From Leptolinea sp. UBA1437 (GTDB lineage Bacteria > Chloroflexota > Anaerolineae > Anaerolineales > Anaerolineaceae): a stretch of DNA of 5,407 nucleotides. This document shows, piece by piece, positions 1-5,407 of the stretch. Numbering within the stretch: the stretch's first letter is position 1; every line of letters starts with the position of its first letter. The stretch is taken from assembly GCA_002329625.1 (NCBI GenBank), contig DCTP01000119.1:8570-13976 (forward strand), in the 5' to 3' direction. The position numbers were made by a program, and so were the translations under genes. The notes under the pieces were generated by a model. That model made no database searches. It saw nothing but the letters and a program-made list of their open reading frames with translations, and was not told the origin of the DNA.

Positions 1-254
1 CCGCCATCCAAGACGAAGGTATTTTCATTTTGCTTTTTAGCTGAATCAATAATTGTTTTTATGCGAGCAAAACCACCCTTTTCAACGAGTACTCCGTTCT
101 CATTCACTTGCACAGGATCGATATAGGAATGCATATCATGTGTAAAAACGATATCTGCTGTGGCCGATTCTATATCTTGTGCGAAAGCGGTGAAGGAAGA
201 AAAGAATAAGATGAAAATAATGAATAACGAAATCGCTTTGATTTTCTGTTTCAT
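1..254 (-). CDS. 5'-nucleotidase / UshA-like exported metallophosphatase, N-terminal fragment (partial at left edge)
   Basis: Only the first 84 codons are in the window; the 3' part lies beyond base 1. Reading from the ATG at 254-252, residues 1-25 form a clear signal peptide: a basic start (MKQKIK), a long hydrophobic core (LFIIFILFF) and an AFA cleavage site before QD. The mature start carries VFTHDMHS (D40, H42), matching the first metal-binding motif (DxH) of the 5'-nucleotidase / 2',3'-cyclic phosphodiesterase family. GGFARI (residues 60-65) and FVLDGG at the edge match the family's GG-x-AR and L-D-x-GD motifs. Members are exported or wall-bound enzymes that dephosphorylate nucleotides or nucleotide sugars; the exact substrate cannot be read from this fragment. 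The start is supported by a GGAGGAG Shine-Dalgarno with a 6-base spacer. It lies 52 bases downstream of the threonine aldolase gene on the same strand, so cotranscription is possible. Family assignment is firm; specificity is unknown. Confidence 0.85.
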   Translation of the reverse strand, partial: MKQKIKAISLFIIFILFFSSFTAFAQDIESATADIVFTHDMHSYIDPVQVNENGVLVEKGGFARIKTIIDSAKKQNENTFVLDG

Positions 255-260
255 TTTGCT

Positions 261-267
261 CTCCTCC
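261..267 (-). promoter_or_regulatory. Shine-Dalgarno of the exported nucleotidase gene
   Basis: On the minus strand this reads GGAGGAG, a near-perfect anti-16S match, 6 bases before the ATG at 254-252. It fixes the start of the signal-peptide ORF. Confidence 0.8.
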
Positions 268-306
268 GAAAAAACGATTGTGAAGTTTTAAAATAACAAT
301 TATTTC

Positions 307-1347
307 TCACTCATTATAACCTTCTATATCCCGAGCGAGTTGTTTCACATCTTCCCATTTTGTCGCCCAACTGGTGCAAAGACGAATGGCACGATGATTT
401 TTATCTATTTGTTGTGAATTGGAATAAGCATATTTTTCCTGTAATTTAGTTAGAAGATCATTCGGGAAAATCGGGAATTGTTGATTTGTCGGAGAAGGAA
501 TTAAAAAAGAATATCCGGCATCAGAGATGGCTTTTCGTAAGAAAGCAGCTGTTTCATTTGCATGACGGGCTAATTGAAAATAAAGATTGTCTTCAAACAA
601 TACCTGAAACTGTAATCCGAGTAAACGTCCTTTAGCCAGCATGCCGCCTTTTTGCTTGATCATATATCGGAAGTCTTTTTTTAATTCGTCACGGGTAATT
701 ACCACCGCCTCACCAAACAGAGCGCCTTGTTTGGTCCCGCCGATATAAAAAACATCACAACAATCGGCGATAAACGGAAGATCAAGATCGTTTTCATCGC
801 ATGTCAAGGCATAACCTAACCTGGCTCCGTCCATATAGAGATACAGATCATATTGCCGGCAGACATCACTAATTTCTTTTAATTCGGCGCGGGTGTAAAT
901 GGTTCCCAATTCGGTGGAGTTCGAGATATAGACCATTTTCGGCTGAGTCATATGTTCAAAAGATTCATCATGAATATGGCTTAAATATTTTTCTTCGATT
1001 TGCGAAGCCGTAATTTTTCCGTCGGTTGAGGGAAGCGCTTCCACTTTATGTCCGGTGGCTTCAATGGCTCCTGTTTCATGAACGAAAATATGTCCGGAAA
1101 CAGGAGATAATACACTTTGATACGGGCGTAATGCAGAAGAAATAACTGTTAAATTTGTTTGGGATCCTCCGACCAAAAAATGAACATCAGCATTTTCCTT
1201 ATTACAGACTTTTTTAATTGTCTGTTTCGCTTGAAAACAATATTCATCTTCGCCATAACCATTTGTCTGAACGAAATTTGTCTCGGCAAGTCGCTCGAGG
1301 ATAGCGGGATGAGCGCCTTCGGTGTAATCACTATTAAATCGAATCAT
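307..1347 (-). CDS. Low-specificity L-threonine aldolase family, PLP-dependent (beta-eliminating lyase fold)
   Basis: This is a cytoplasmic fold-type I PLP enzyme of the threonine aldolase family, expected to cleave L-threonine or L-allo-threonine to glycine and acetaldehyde. An open frame extends to an ATG at 1356 (349 aa). I prefer the in-frame ATG at 1347 (346 aa), because AAAAGGA lies only 2 bases before the upstream ATG but 11 before this one, and because family members typically begin at MIRFNSDYTEGAHP. In 349-aa numbering, the N-terminal substrate region runs through QTNGYGEDEYC (30-40). GGSQTN (63-68) is the likely phosphate loop. H93 in the HETGAIEATG segment is the likely PLP-stacking residue. 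D176 and R179 in MDGARLGYA contact the PLP ring and substrate. K209 in YIGGTKQGALFGE is the Schiff-base lysine. The length is normal and the catalytic set complete. It is divergent from tdh-kbl, which makes the same product. Related aldolases act on other beta-hydroxy amino acids, so the exact substrate is inferred. Confidence 0.88.
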   Translation of the reverse strand: MIRFNSDYTEGAHPAILERLAETNFVQTNGYGEDEYCFQAKQTIKKVCNKENADVHFLVGGSQTNLTVISSALRPYQSVLSPVSGHIFVHETGAIEATGHKVEALPSTDGKITASQIEEKYLSHIHDESFEHMTQPKMVYISNSTELGTIYTRAELKEISDVCRQYDLYLYMDGARLGYALTCDENDLDLPFIADCCDVFYIGGTKQGALFGEAVVITRDELKKDFRYMIKQKGGMLAKGRLLGLQFQVLFEDNLYFQLARHANETAAFLRKAISDAGYSFLIPSPTNQQFPIFPNDLLTKLQEKYAYSNSQQIDKNHRAIRLCTSWATKWEDVKQLARDIEGYNE

Positions 1348-1515
1348 ACTGTCCATATTCCTTTTTTATTTACATGGTAACAACTGAAATATATTCTATT
1401 CTTTTTCTTCGAAAAAACGATCGAAACCAAATTTTTTCTGAGTATGAATCGGTGAAAATACCGGATAGCTGCAGTACAACCGGAAATAACATAAAAAACA
1501 TGATGAACAAATCTG

Positions 1516-1542
1516 TTGAAAATCGGATAAAACAGGTAGAAT
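1516..1542 (+). promoter_or_regulatory. Candidate promoter for tdh-kbl (weak)
   Basis: TTGAAA at 1516-1521 and TAGAAT at 1537-1542 each match the sigma-70/sigma-A hexamers at four or five positions, but the spacer is 15 bases rather than about 17. Taking GTTGAA as the -35 gives 16. If used, the transcript would start near 1549 and have a leader of about 70 bases containing the hairpin at 1561-1580. This is only the best candidate by eye. Confidence 0.3.
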
Positions 1543-1560
1543 CTTAATGTTCATGAATAC

Positions 1561-1580
1561 AGGTTTAGTTTTAAAAACCT
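1561..1580 (+). repeat. Small inverted repeat in the tdh leader
   Basis: AGGTTT (1561-1566) is complementary to AAACCT (1575-1580), giving a 6-bp stem around an 8-base A/T loop. It lies 36 bases before the tdh start codon. It could be an operator half-site pair or a weak leader hairpin. It is not followed by a T-run, so it is not a terminator. Chance occurrence is quite possible. Confidence 0.3.
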
Positions 1581-1616
1581 TCGATAGAAGGCCACTCTCT
1601 TTCACAAAGGATCAAC

Positions 1617-2561
1617 ATGAAACGGATACTCGTTACGGGTGCGTGTGGGTTAGTTGGCAGTGATCTGGTTCTGGCGCTACAATCAAAATTTGGTTCTGAA
1701 AATATTATTGCTTTGGATTTACATGATCCCCCCAAAGAATTTCAAGGGCGATTCGAGAAAATGGATGTACGAGATTTCGAAAAGTTGAAATCTCTGATCC
1801 ATCAATACGATATTGGGCAAATATTTCATTTAGCGGGATTACTTTCCGCCGGAAGTGAAAAAAATCCGGATATGGCTTGGGACGTTAATCTGAGCGGATT
1901 AAAAAATGTCTTGGATATTGCAAAGGATCATAATATCAGAGTTTTTTGGCCGAGTTCTATCGGTGTATACGGCGAGACGACGCCGAAAATTCTGACGCCG
2001 CAGCATACCAGTTTCGAACCGAATACCATGTACGGTGTCACTAAGGTTTCCGGAGAATTACTATGTCAATATTATCATCATCGCTATGGAGTTGATGTAC
2101 GTAGCCTTCGTTATCCGGGTTTGAACGGATATAAGGCTATGCCAGGGGACGGGACTACCGAATATGCAATCCATATCTTTTATGGATTGATTCGAGAAAA
2201 TCGATATGAATGCTTTTTATCTGCCGATACTCGTTTACCGATGATGTATATGGATGATGCGATTCGGGGTACTTTAATGTTGATGGATGCTCCCTCGGAC
2301 GCGATTACGATTCGTACCAGTTACAATTTCACGGCGATCAGCTTTACACCTGCCGAATTGGTAGCTGAAATCCGAAAAATCTCACCGGATTTTGAAATTA
2401 TTTACAAGCCGGATTATCGGCAGAAGATAGCGGACAGCTGGTCTCAATCGATCGATGATTCTCAAGCCCGAAAAGATTGGGGTTGGAAGGAAGAGTATGA
2501 TCTGCCGAAAATGACCATCGCATTATATGAAGGAATTAAAGAAAGGATATCAAATGAGTAA
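1617..2561 (+). CDS. tdh: L-threonine 3-dehydrogenase, SDR (NAD-epimerase-like) type
   Basis: This cytoplasmic enzyme oxidises L-threonine with NAD+ to 2-amino-3-ketobutyrate. The 314-aa protein is an extended short-chain dehydrogenase, not the zinc-dependent alcohol-dehydrogenase type found in E. coli. The Rossmann motif TGACGLVG (residues 7-14) is followed by D34 after the second strand (IIALDLHD), favouring NAD+. SS (113-114) plus Y139 and K143 (YGVTK) form the catalytic Ser/Tyr/Lys set. Segments specific to threonine dehydrogenases of this class are present: LLSAGSEKNP (75-84), VRSLRYPGLN (161-170), PGDGTTEYA (176-184), TRLPMMYMDDAI (205-216) and DSWSQSIDDS (273-282) ahead of DWGW. The length is typical. 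The start is supported by AAAGGA at 1606-1611, 5 bases before the ATG. The last codons overlap the next gene, kbl, which uses the unstable product directly. I am confident of this assignment because the C-terminal motifs distinguish it from sugar epimerases. Confidence 0.93.
   Translation: MKRILVTGACGLVGSDLVLALQSKFGSENIIALDLHDPPKEFQGRFEKMDVRDFEKLKSLIHQYDIGQIFHLAGLLSAGSEKNPDMAWDVNLSGLKNVLDIAKDHNIRVFWPSSIGVYGETTPKILTPQHTSFEPNTMYGVTKVSGELLCQYYHHRYGVDVRSLRYPGLNGYKAMPGDGTTEYAIHIFYGLIRENRYECFLSADTRLPMMYMDDAIRGTLMLMDAPSDAITIRTSYNFTAISFTPAELVAEIRKISPDFEIIYKPDYRQKIADSWSQSIDDSQARKDWGWKEEYDLPKMTIALYEGIKERISNE
2542..2547 (+). promoter_or_regulatory. Shine-Dalgarno that fixes the kbl start inside the tdh 3' end
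   Basis: AAAGGA sits 6 bases before the ATG at 2554, within the last codons of tdh. The upstream in-frame ATG at 2527 would add nine residues with no homology value and lacks a comparable site. The layout suggests translational coupling of kbl to tdh. Confidence 0.75.
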
Positions 2562-3810
2562 AGAAAAATTTTATGAATCTTTAAAAAATGAAGTGAAACG
2601 AATAGATGAATCCAAGACTTCCAAACGATTTGAAAATTTGATTGAAGATTTTACCGGTGATCCGTCTCCGCGAGCGATTATTAATGGAAAAAAGTATGCC
2701 ATATTTAATTCTAATGACTATTTGGGGTTTCGCCATCATCCGGCGTTGAAGAAAGCGGAACATGACACAACCGAGAGGTTGGGTACCGGCCCCGGTGCAG
2801 TACGATTTATTTCCGGTTCTTTTAAAATTCATCGTCAACTTGAAAAGAAATTAGCCGAATTTCACGGGAGAGATGATGCGATTGTGTTCTCTTCCGCTTT
2901 CGCGACGAACCTTGCAGTTATCTTCAGCCTTGTAAGAGGACAAAGCAAAGATTCTCTGATTAATAGCAACACGCTTGTTATTTCGGATGAATTAAATCAC
3001 CGCAGTATTATCGACGGTGTTCGGCTTGCGAATTTAGGAAAAGATGAAAAACTTATTTTTAAACATCGCGATACCGATTCTTTGTCACAGCAACTTGAAG
3101 CAAATATCGGAAAGTTTGATCGCGTCGTTGTGATTTCCGATGGAGTTTTCAGCATGTTGGGTGCATATCAGGATCTGAAAAAAGTCCGTGAAGTTATGGA
3201 CCGATATGATTCAAAATATCCCGAAGGAATTTTTCTGATTGTGGATGACTGCCATGGCATAGCCGCTTTCGGAAAAACAGGCAGAGGATGTGAGGAAGTC
3301 AGCGGCGCAAAAGCCGATGCTTTGGTGGGAACTTTGGGGAAAGGATTCGGGGTTGACGGCGGCTATGTCGTTTCGGATCAGGTTGTCATCGATTATTTAC
3401 GTGAATCAGCGGCTACTTATATTTATTCCAACTCGATAACTCCCGGATGTGCCGCAGCGGCTCTGAAGGCGGTGGAAATTTTGGATTCGGATGAGGGACG
3501 GAAAATGCTCGCTAATCTGGAACGAAATATTTCATTGTTGAAAGCCGAATTAAAGAAAAACGGATTTACCCTTGCCGCCGATTCGTCTCATCCGATTCAA
3601 CCTGTTTTAATCGGTGACCCTGGAACGACCAAAAAAATAATTGACGAAATGTATAGCCGAGGATATCTCCTCTCCAGTATTAACTATCCGGTCGTACCGA
3701 AGGGTCGCGATGAAATTCGCGTACAACTTAGTGCATCTCATACCGAACAGGACATTATCGATTTTGTAAAGGCATTTACTGCAGGAGCAAAGGTGGTCGG
3801 TGTTTTGTAA
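2554..3810 (+). CDS. kbl: 2-amino-3-ketobutyrate CoA ligase / glycine C-acetyltransferase
   Basis: This is a cytoplasmic PLP enzyme of the alpha-oxoamine synthase family. It cleaves 2-amino-3-ketobutyrate with CoA to glycine and acetyl-CoA, completing the threonine dehydrogenase route. Counting 418 residues from the ATG at 2554: FNSNDYLGF (51-59) matches the family's N-terminal NNYLG motif; GTGPGAVRFISG (77-88) is the conserved glycine-rich segment; H149 in ELNHRSIIDG should stack on PLP; SDGVFSMLG (195-203) follows. DDCHG (231-235) supplies the PLP-binding Asp and His. K263 in GTLGKGFG is the Schiff-base lysine. R389 in IRVQLSASHT is the likely carboxylate-binding arginine. The protein is about 20 residues longer than E. 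coli Kbl, mostly from a longer N-terminus. Sister enzymes (8-amino-7-oxononanoate synthase, serine palmitoyltransferase, 5-aminolevulinate synthase) share the fold. The 8-base overlap with tdh and the PVVPKG motif before the C-terminal arginine make the Kbl role by far the likeliest. Confidence 0.92.
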   Translation: MSKEKFYESLKNEVKRIDESKTSKRFENLIEDFTGDPSPRAIINGKKYAIFNSNDYLGFRHHPALKKAEHDTTERLGTGPGAVRFISGSFKIHRQLEKKLAEFHGRDDAIVFSSAFATNLAVIFSLVRGQSKDSLINSNTLVISDELNHRSIIDGVRLANLGKDEKLIFKHRDTDSLSQQLEANIGKFDRVVVISDGVFSMLGAYQDLKKVREVMDRYDSKYPEGIFLIVDDCHGIAAFGKTGRGCEEVSGAKADALVGTLGKGFGVDGGYVVSDQVVIDYLRESAATYIYSNSITPGCAAAALKAVEILDSDEGRKMLANLERNISLLKAELKKNGFTLAADSSHPIQPVLIGDPGTTKKIIDEMYSRGYLLSSINYPVVPKGRDEIRVQLSASHTEQDIIDFVKAFTAGAKVVGVL

Positions 3811-3838
3811 TCGATCGAAGCAGACTCATACAGCATTA

Positions 3839-3882
3839 AACAGAAAAATCATTGAAATAACCAATTCAATGATTTTTCTGTT
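3839..3882 (+). terminator. Long symmetric hairpin terminator after kbl
   Basis: An 18-base arm (3839-3856) is perfectly complementary to 3865-3882 around the 8-base loop ATAACCAA. The core ATCATTGAA/TTCAATGAT is flanked by an A-run upstream and TTTTTCTGTT downstream, so the outer part of the stem is itself the T-tract of a Rho-independent terminator. It begins 28 bases after the kbl stop codon. By symmetry it could stop transcription in either direction. It insulates tdh-kbl from the following gene. Confidence 0.85.
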
Positions 3883-3891
3883 GTCAAAAAA

Positions 3892-3897
3892 TATAAT
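3892..3897 (+). promoter_or_regulatory. Candidate -10 box for the CapA-like gene
   Basis: A perfect TATAAT lies 24 bases before the TTG start and 9 bases after the terminator stem. No good -35 is present at 16-18 bases; the region there is the terminator's T-rich arm. The position between a terminator and a Shine-Dalgarno is right for a promoter, but the lone hexamer is common in A+T-rich DNA. Confidence 0.4.
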
Positions 3898-3910
3898 TCA
3901 TCGGAATAGA

Positions 3911-3916
3911 GAGGTG
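3911..3916 (+). promoter_or_regulatory. Shine-Dalgarno that selects a TTG start
   Basis: GAGGTG, within AGAGAGGTG, lies 5 bases before TTG at 3922. The first in-frame ATG (3940) has no comparable site upstream, so TTG is the better start. Confidence 0.7.
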
Positions 3917-3921
3917 TTTTA

Positions 3922-5373
3922 TTGCGAAAAAACCACTTGATGAAATCCAAATCAAGAAAAACAATTAATTTTTCGGGAAAAGAAATAATAAACAGGAAAG
4001 TTCTCGGATTAATCATTTTAATTTTGATTTATTTAATCCCTTCGATATCTGTCGATGCCGAAAATAAGATGATTTATTCATTTGTATGCCCCTTTTTTAC
4101 AGACTTTGATTCCATATCCGAAAAGGAATTTATCGACATTTGGACTAACGGAGTACCGATCGCTGGACAAGTATCCTCGATTGCGATGACTAAGGAGACA
4201 TTTGGCAGATTGTCGATAAAATTCGGCAACGTACACAGTGCACTAATTAAAATTCGGTCTCAAAAAGAAATCGCTGATAGATTAGAACGAATAAAAAGCA
4301 CCGAATGTGCCATCGTCCCGACAAATGATCTTCAGCCCAATTGGAAACGAATTTCAATCGGGGAACAAGCATCAGCCCCATGGGATCGAGATTATGATGT
4401 CCATCGAGATTTGCTTGCCGTTTCCGGTGAATACTCTGAATCGGATTTTGATCCGGAAAAAATAACGACCGTTCTGTTGACCGGGACAACCGCTTTAGCA
4501 CGAACTACGGCATATAAAATGATTGAAAAAGGAATTACCTACCCCGGTGAAAAAATCCGAGATATTTTTGAAAATTCCGAAATTCGACATATTTCGAATG
4601 AATCTTCTTTTTGGTCTGTTTGTCCGACACCGATTTTGGCATCAAACGGGAAAATGCAATTCTGTACACCAGCATCATTCATAGATCTTTTTGATTATTT
4701 AGGAATTAATGTTGTAGAGTTGACAGGCAATCATCTGCGGGATTATGATTGGCCGCCACTTTCAGAAACCTTTCAGATTTTAAACGATCATCATATTCGA
4801 TATTACGGCGCCGGCAAAAATAAGGAAGATGCAGCTGAGGCTCTTTTCATCGAAGAAAGTGGGAATAAATTCGCTTTTCTCGGTTGTAATATTGCCGGAC
4901 CGGAGCATGTCTTTGCGGATGAAAATTTACCTGGTGTGAATCGCTGCAATATGGACGAATTGGAAAAGCAAGTTAGCGAATTGCATGCAGCGGGATATTT
5001 GGTCATAGTAACACTTCAATATTACGAAGCCTACTCCCGGACTCCTACCGAACAACAAGAGAAAGATTTTCAACGCATTTCCGATGCGGGTGCCGTCGTT
5101 GTCTCCGGATCTCAGGCACACTTTTCACAGACTATGAAACCGTTTGAAGATCGGTTTATACACTACGGTCTGGGAAATTTGTTTTTTGATCAAATGGATC
5201 GGCCGGTAGTTGGAACCAGAGAGGAATTTTTAGATCGATATGTTTTCTATGACGGAAAATTGATCCAAGTCGAATTAATCACCGCATTGCTGGAAGATTA
5301 TGCACAACCTGTTCCGATGAAGGCTGATGAAAGGCAGAAGTTTTTAAAAGAGATTTTTTCATATGTCAAATAA
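3922..5373 (+). CDS. CapA/PgsA-like exported protein with an extra N-terminal domain
   Basis: This 483-aa protein starts at TTG. Residues 1-26 are basic, and 27-42 (VLGLIILILIYLIPSI) form one hydrophobic segment before SVDA. It is therefore a signal peptide or N-terminal anchor placing the rest outside the membrane. Residues 50-170 form a separate domain I cannot name with confidence; its end (IVPTNDLQPNWKRISIG, 131-147) resembles substrate-binding-like domains. From 181 onward it matches the CapA family (metallophosphatase-like, named for poly-gamma-glutamate capsule proteins): SNES (225-228), ELTGNHLRDYD (266-276), GAGKN (296-300), VTLQYYEAYS (363-372), SGSQAHFSQ (395-403) and YGLGNLFFDQ (415-424). 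The usual GD-x-M motif is replaced by GTTALAR (188-194), so the first metal-ligand aspartate seems absent. C234, C248, C322 and C342 could form disulfides outside the cell. No capB, capC or pgs genes are adjacent, so a capsule role is unproven. Family call is firm; function is unknown. Confidence 0.8.
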   Translation: MRKNHLMKSKSRKTINFSGKEIINRKVLGLIILILIYLIPSISVDAENKMIYSFVCPFFTDFDSISEKEFIDIWTNGVPIAGQVSSIAMTKETFGRLSIKFGNVHSALIKIRSQKEIADRLERIKSTECAIVPTNDLQPNWKRISIGEQASAPWDRDYDVHRDLLAVSGEYSESDFDPEKITTVLLTGTTALARTTAYKMIEKGITYPGEKIRDIFENSEIRHISNESSFWSVCPTPILASNGKMQFCTPASFIDLFDYLGINVVELTGNHLRDYDWPPLSETFQILNDHHIRYYGAGKNKEDAAEALFIEESGNKFAFLGCNIAGPEHVFADENLPGVNRCNMDELEKQVSELHAAGYLVIVTLQYYEAYSRTPTEQQEKDFQRISDAGAVVVSGSQAHFSQTMKPFEDRFIHYGLGNLFFDQMDRPVVGTREEFLDRYVFYDGKLIQVELITALLEDYAQPVPMKADERQKFLKEIFSYVK

Positions 5374-5388
5374 GAAAATATTTCTTAT
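5370..5388 (+). terminator. A/T-rich hairpin overlapping the CapA-like stop codon
   Basis: ATAAGAAA (5370-5377) pairs perfectly with TTTCTTAT (5381-5388) across an ATA loop and is followed by ATTTTATAAT. The stem has a single G-C pair and its left arm contains the TAA stop. It is a plausible but weak intrinsic terminator. The TATAAT at 5393-5398 could instead belong to a promoter for a gene beyond the edge. Confidence 0.4.
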
Positions 5389-5407
5389 ATTTTATAATCA
5401 ATTATTA

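Larger units (their letters stand above)
1357..1616. promoter_or_regulatory. Divergent intergenic control region between the aldolase and tdh genes
   Basis: These 260 bases separate two divergent transcription units and must hold both promoters. I see no convincing gene; an open frame on the minus strand (1396-1605) has no recognisable features. Candidate elements are weak. On the minus strand, TAGAAT (1398-1393) could be a -10 for the aldolase, without a good -35. On the plus strand, TTGAAA (1516-1521) and TAGAAT (1537-1542) are only 15 bases apart. TGAAAATACCGGATA (1453-1467) recurs as TGAAAATCGGATA (1517-1529). TTCATGAA (1550-1557) is a palindrome. No glycine riboswitch or T-box consensus was recognised by eye. 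Confidence 0.5.

Noticed and set aside
291..305. AAATAA/TTATTT inverted repeat between the aldolase and nucleotidase genes
   Set aside because: It is A/T only, with a 6-bp stem and no T-run, too weak to call a terminator. The 52-base gap is also compatible with cotranscription.
1402..1416. TTTTTC/GAAAAA inverted repeat upstream of the aldolase
   Set aside because: The stem is dominated by A-T homopolymer runs with a 3-base loop; it probably reflects the T- and A-rich tracts of promoter DNA.
1396..1605. 69-codon open frame on the minus strand in the divergent intergenic region
   Set aside because: No clear ribosome site, no recognisable motif, and it covers the region that must hold the promoters. 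The composition looks like translated non-coding A+T-rich DNA.
1357..1616. Possible glycine riboswitch or threonine T-box leader
   Set aside because: These would fit the genes, but no T-box AGGGTGG-type core or glycine aptamer core is visible on either strand, and there is no terminator hairpin before tdh.
1617..2561. UDP-glucose 4-epimerase or nucleotide-sugar dehydratase as an alternative for tdh
   Set aside because: The fold is shared, but the SRYPG-like, TTEYA, LPMMYM and DSWSQSIDDS segments and the overlapping kbl identify the threonine dehydrogenase branch.
4247..5121. Open frames antisense to the CapA-like gene
   Set aside because: They are shadows of a well-conserved coding frame, without ribosome sites or recognisable protein features.

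Overview
The window is A+T-rich bacterial DNA, tightly packed, with good Shine-Dalgarno sequences and no mobile elements, RNA genes or CRISPR. It holds four complete genes and the 5' end of a fifth. Codon and base use look uniform, so nothing suggests recent transfer. The organism cannot be fixed from the sequence. Low G+C, a short-chain-dehydrogenase-type threonine dehydrogenase next to a Kbl-type ligase, and an unusual exported CapA-like protein together suggest an anaerobic Chloroflexota (Anaerolineae-like) or Bacillota bacterium. This is an inference from remembered family resemblance, not a search result.

Layout. On the minus strand, positions 1-254 carry the N-terminus of an exported 5'-nucleotidase/metallophosphatase that runs off the left edge. 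It lies 52 bases downstream of a PLP-dependent threonine aldolase-type enzyme on the same strand (stop at 307, preferred start at 1347). A region of about 260 bases separates this enzyme from a divergently transcribed plus-strand pair: L-threonine 3-dehydrogenase (1617-2561) and 2-amino-3-ketobutyrate CoA ligase / glycine C-acetyltransferase (2554-3810). The pair overlap by 8 bases and end at a long symmetric hairpin terminator (3839-3882). Downstream, a monocistronic-looking plus-strand gene (3922-5373) encodes an exported or membrane-anchored CapA/PgsA-like protein. It has an extra N-terminal domain and starts at TTG.

How the genes fit together. The centre is a threonine-to-glycine module. 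Tdh oxidises L-threonine to 2-amino-3-ketobutyrate, and Kbl cleaves that with CoA to glycine and acetyl-CoA. The divergent aldolase would cleave threonine (or allo-threonine) directly to glycine and acetaldehyde. Two alternative routes to glycine therefore share one intergenic control region. The flanking genes encode surface or exported proteins with predicted phosphoesterase-type folds and have no evident link to threonine metabolism.

I do not see a convincing undescribed multi-gene system. The most unusual item is the CapA-like protein, whose first metal-binding motif appears degenerate and which has no capsule genes beside it in this window.
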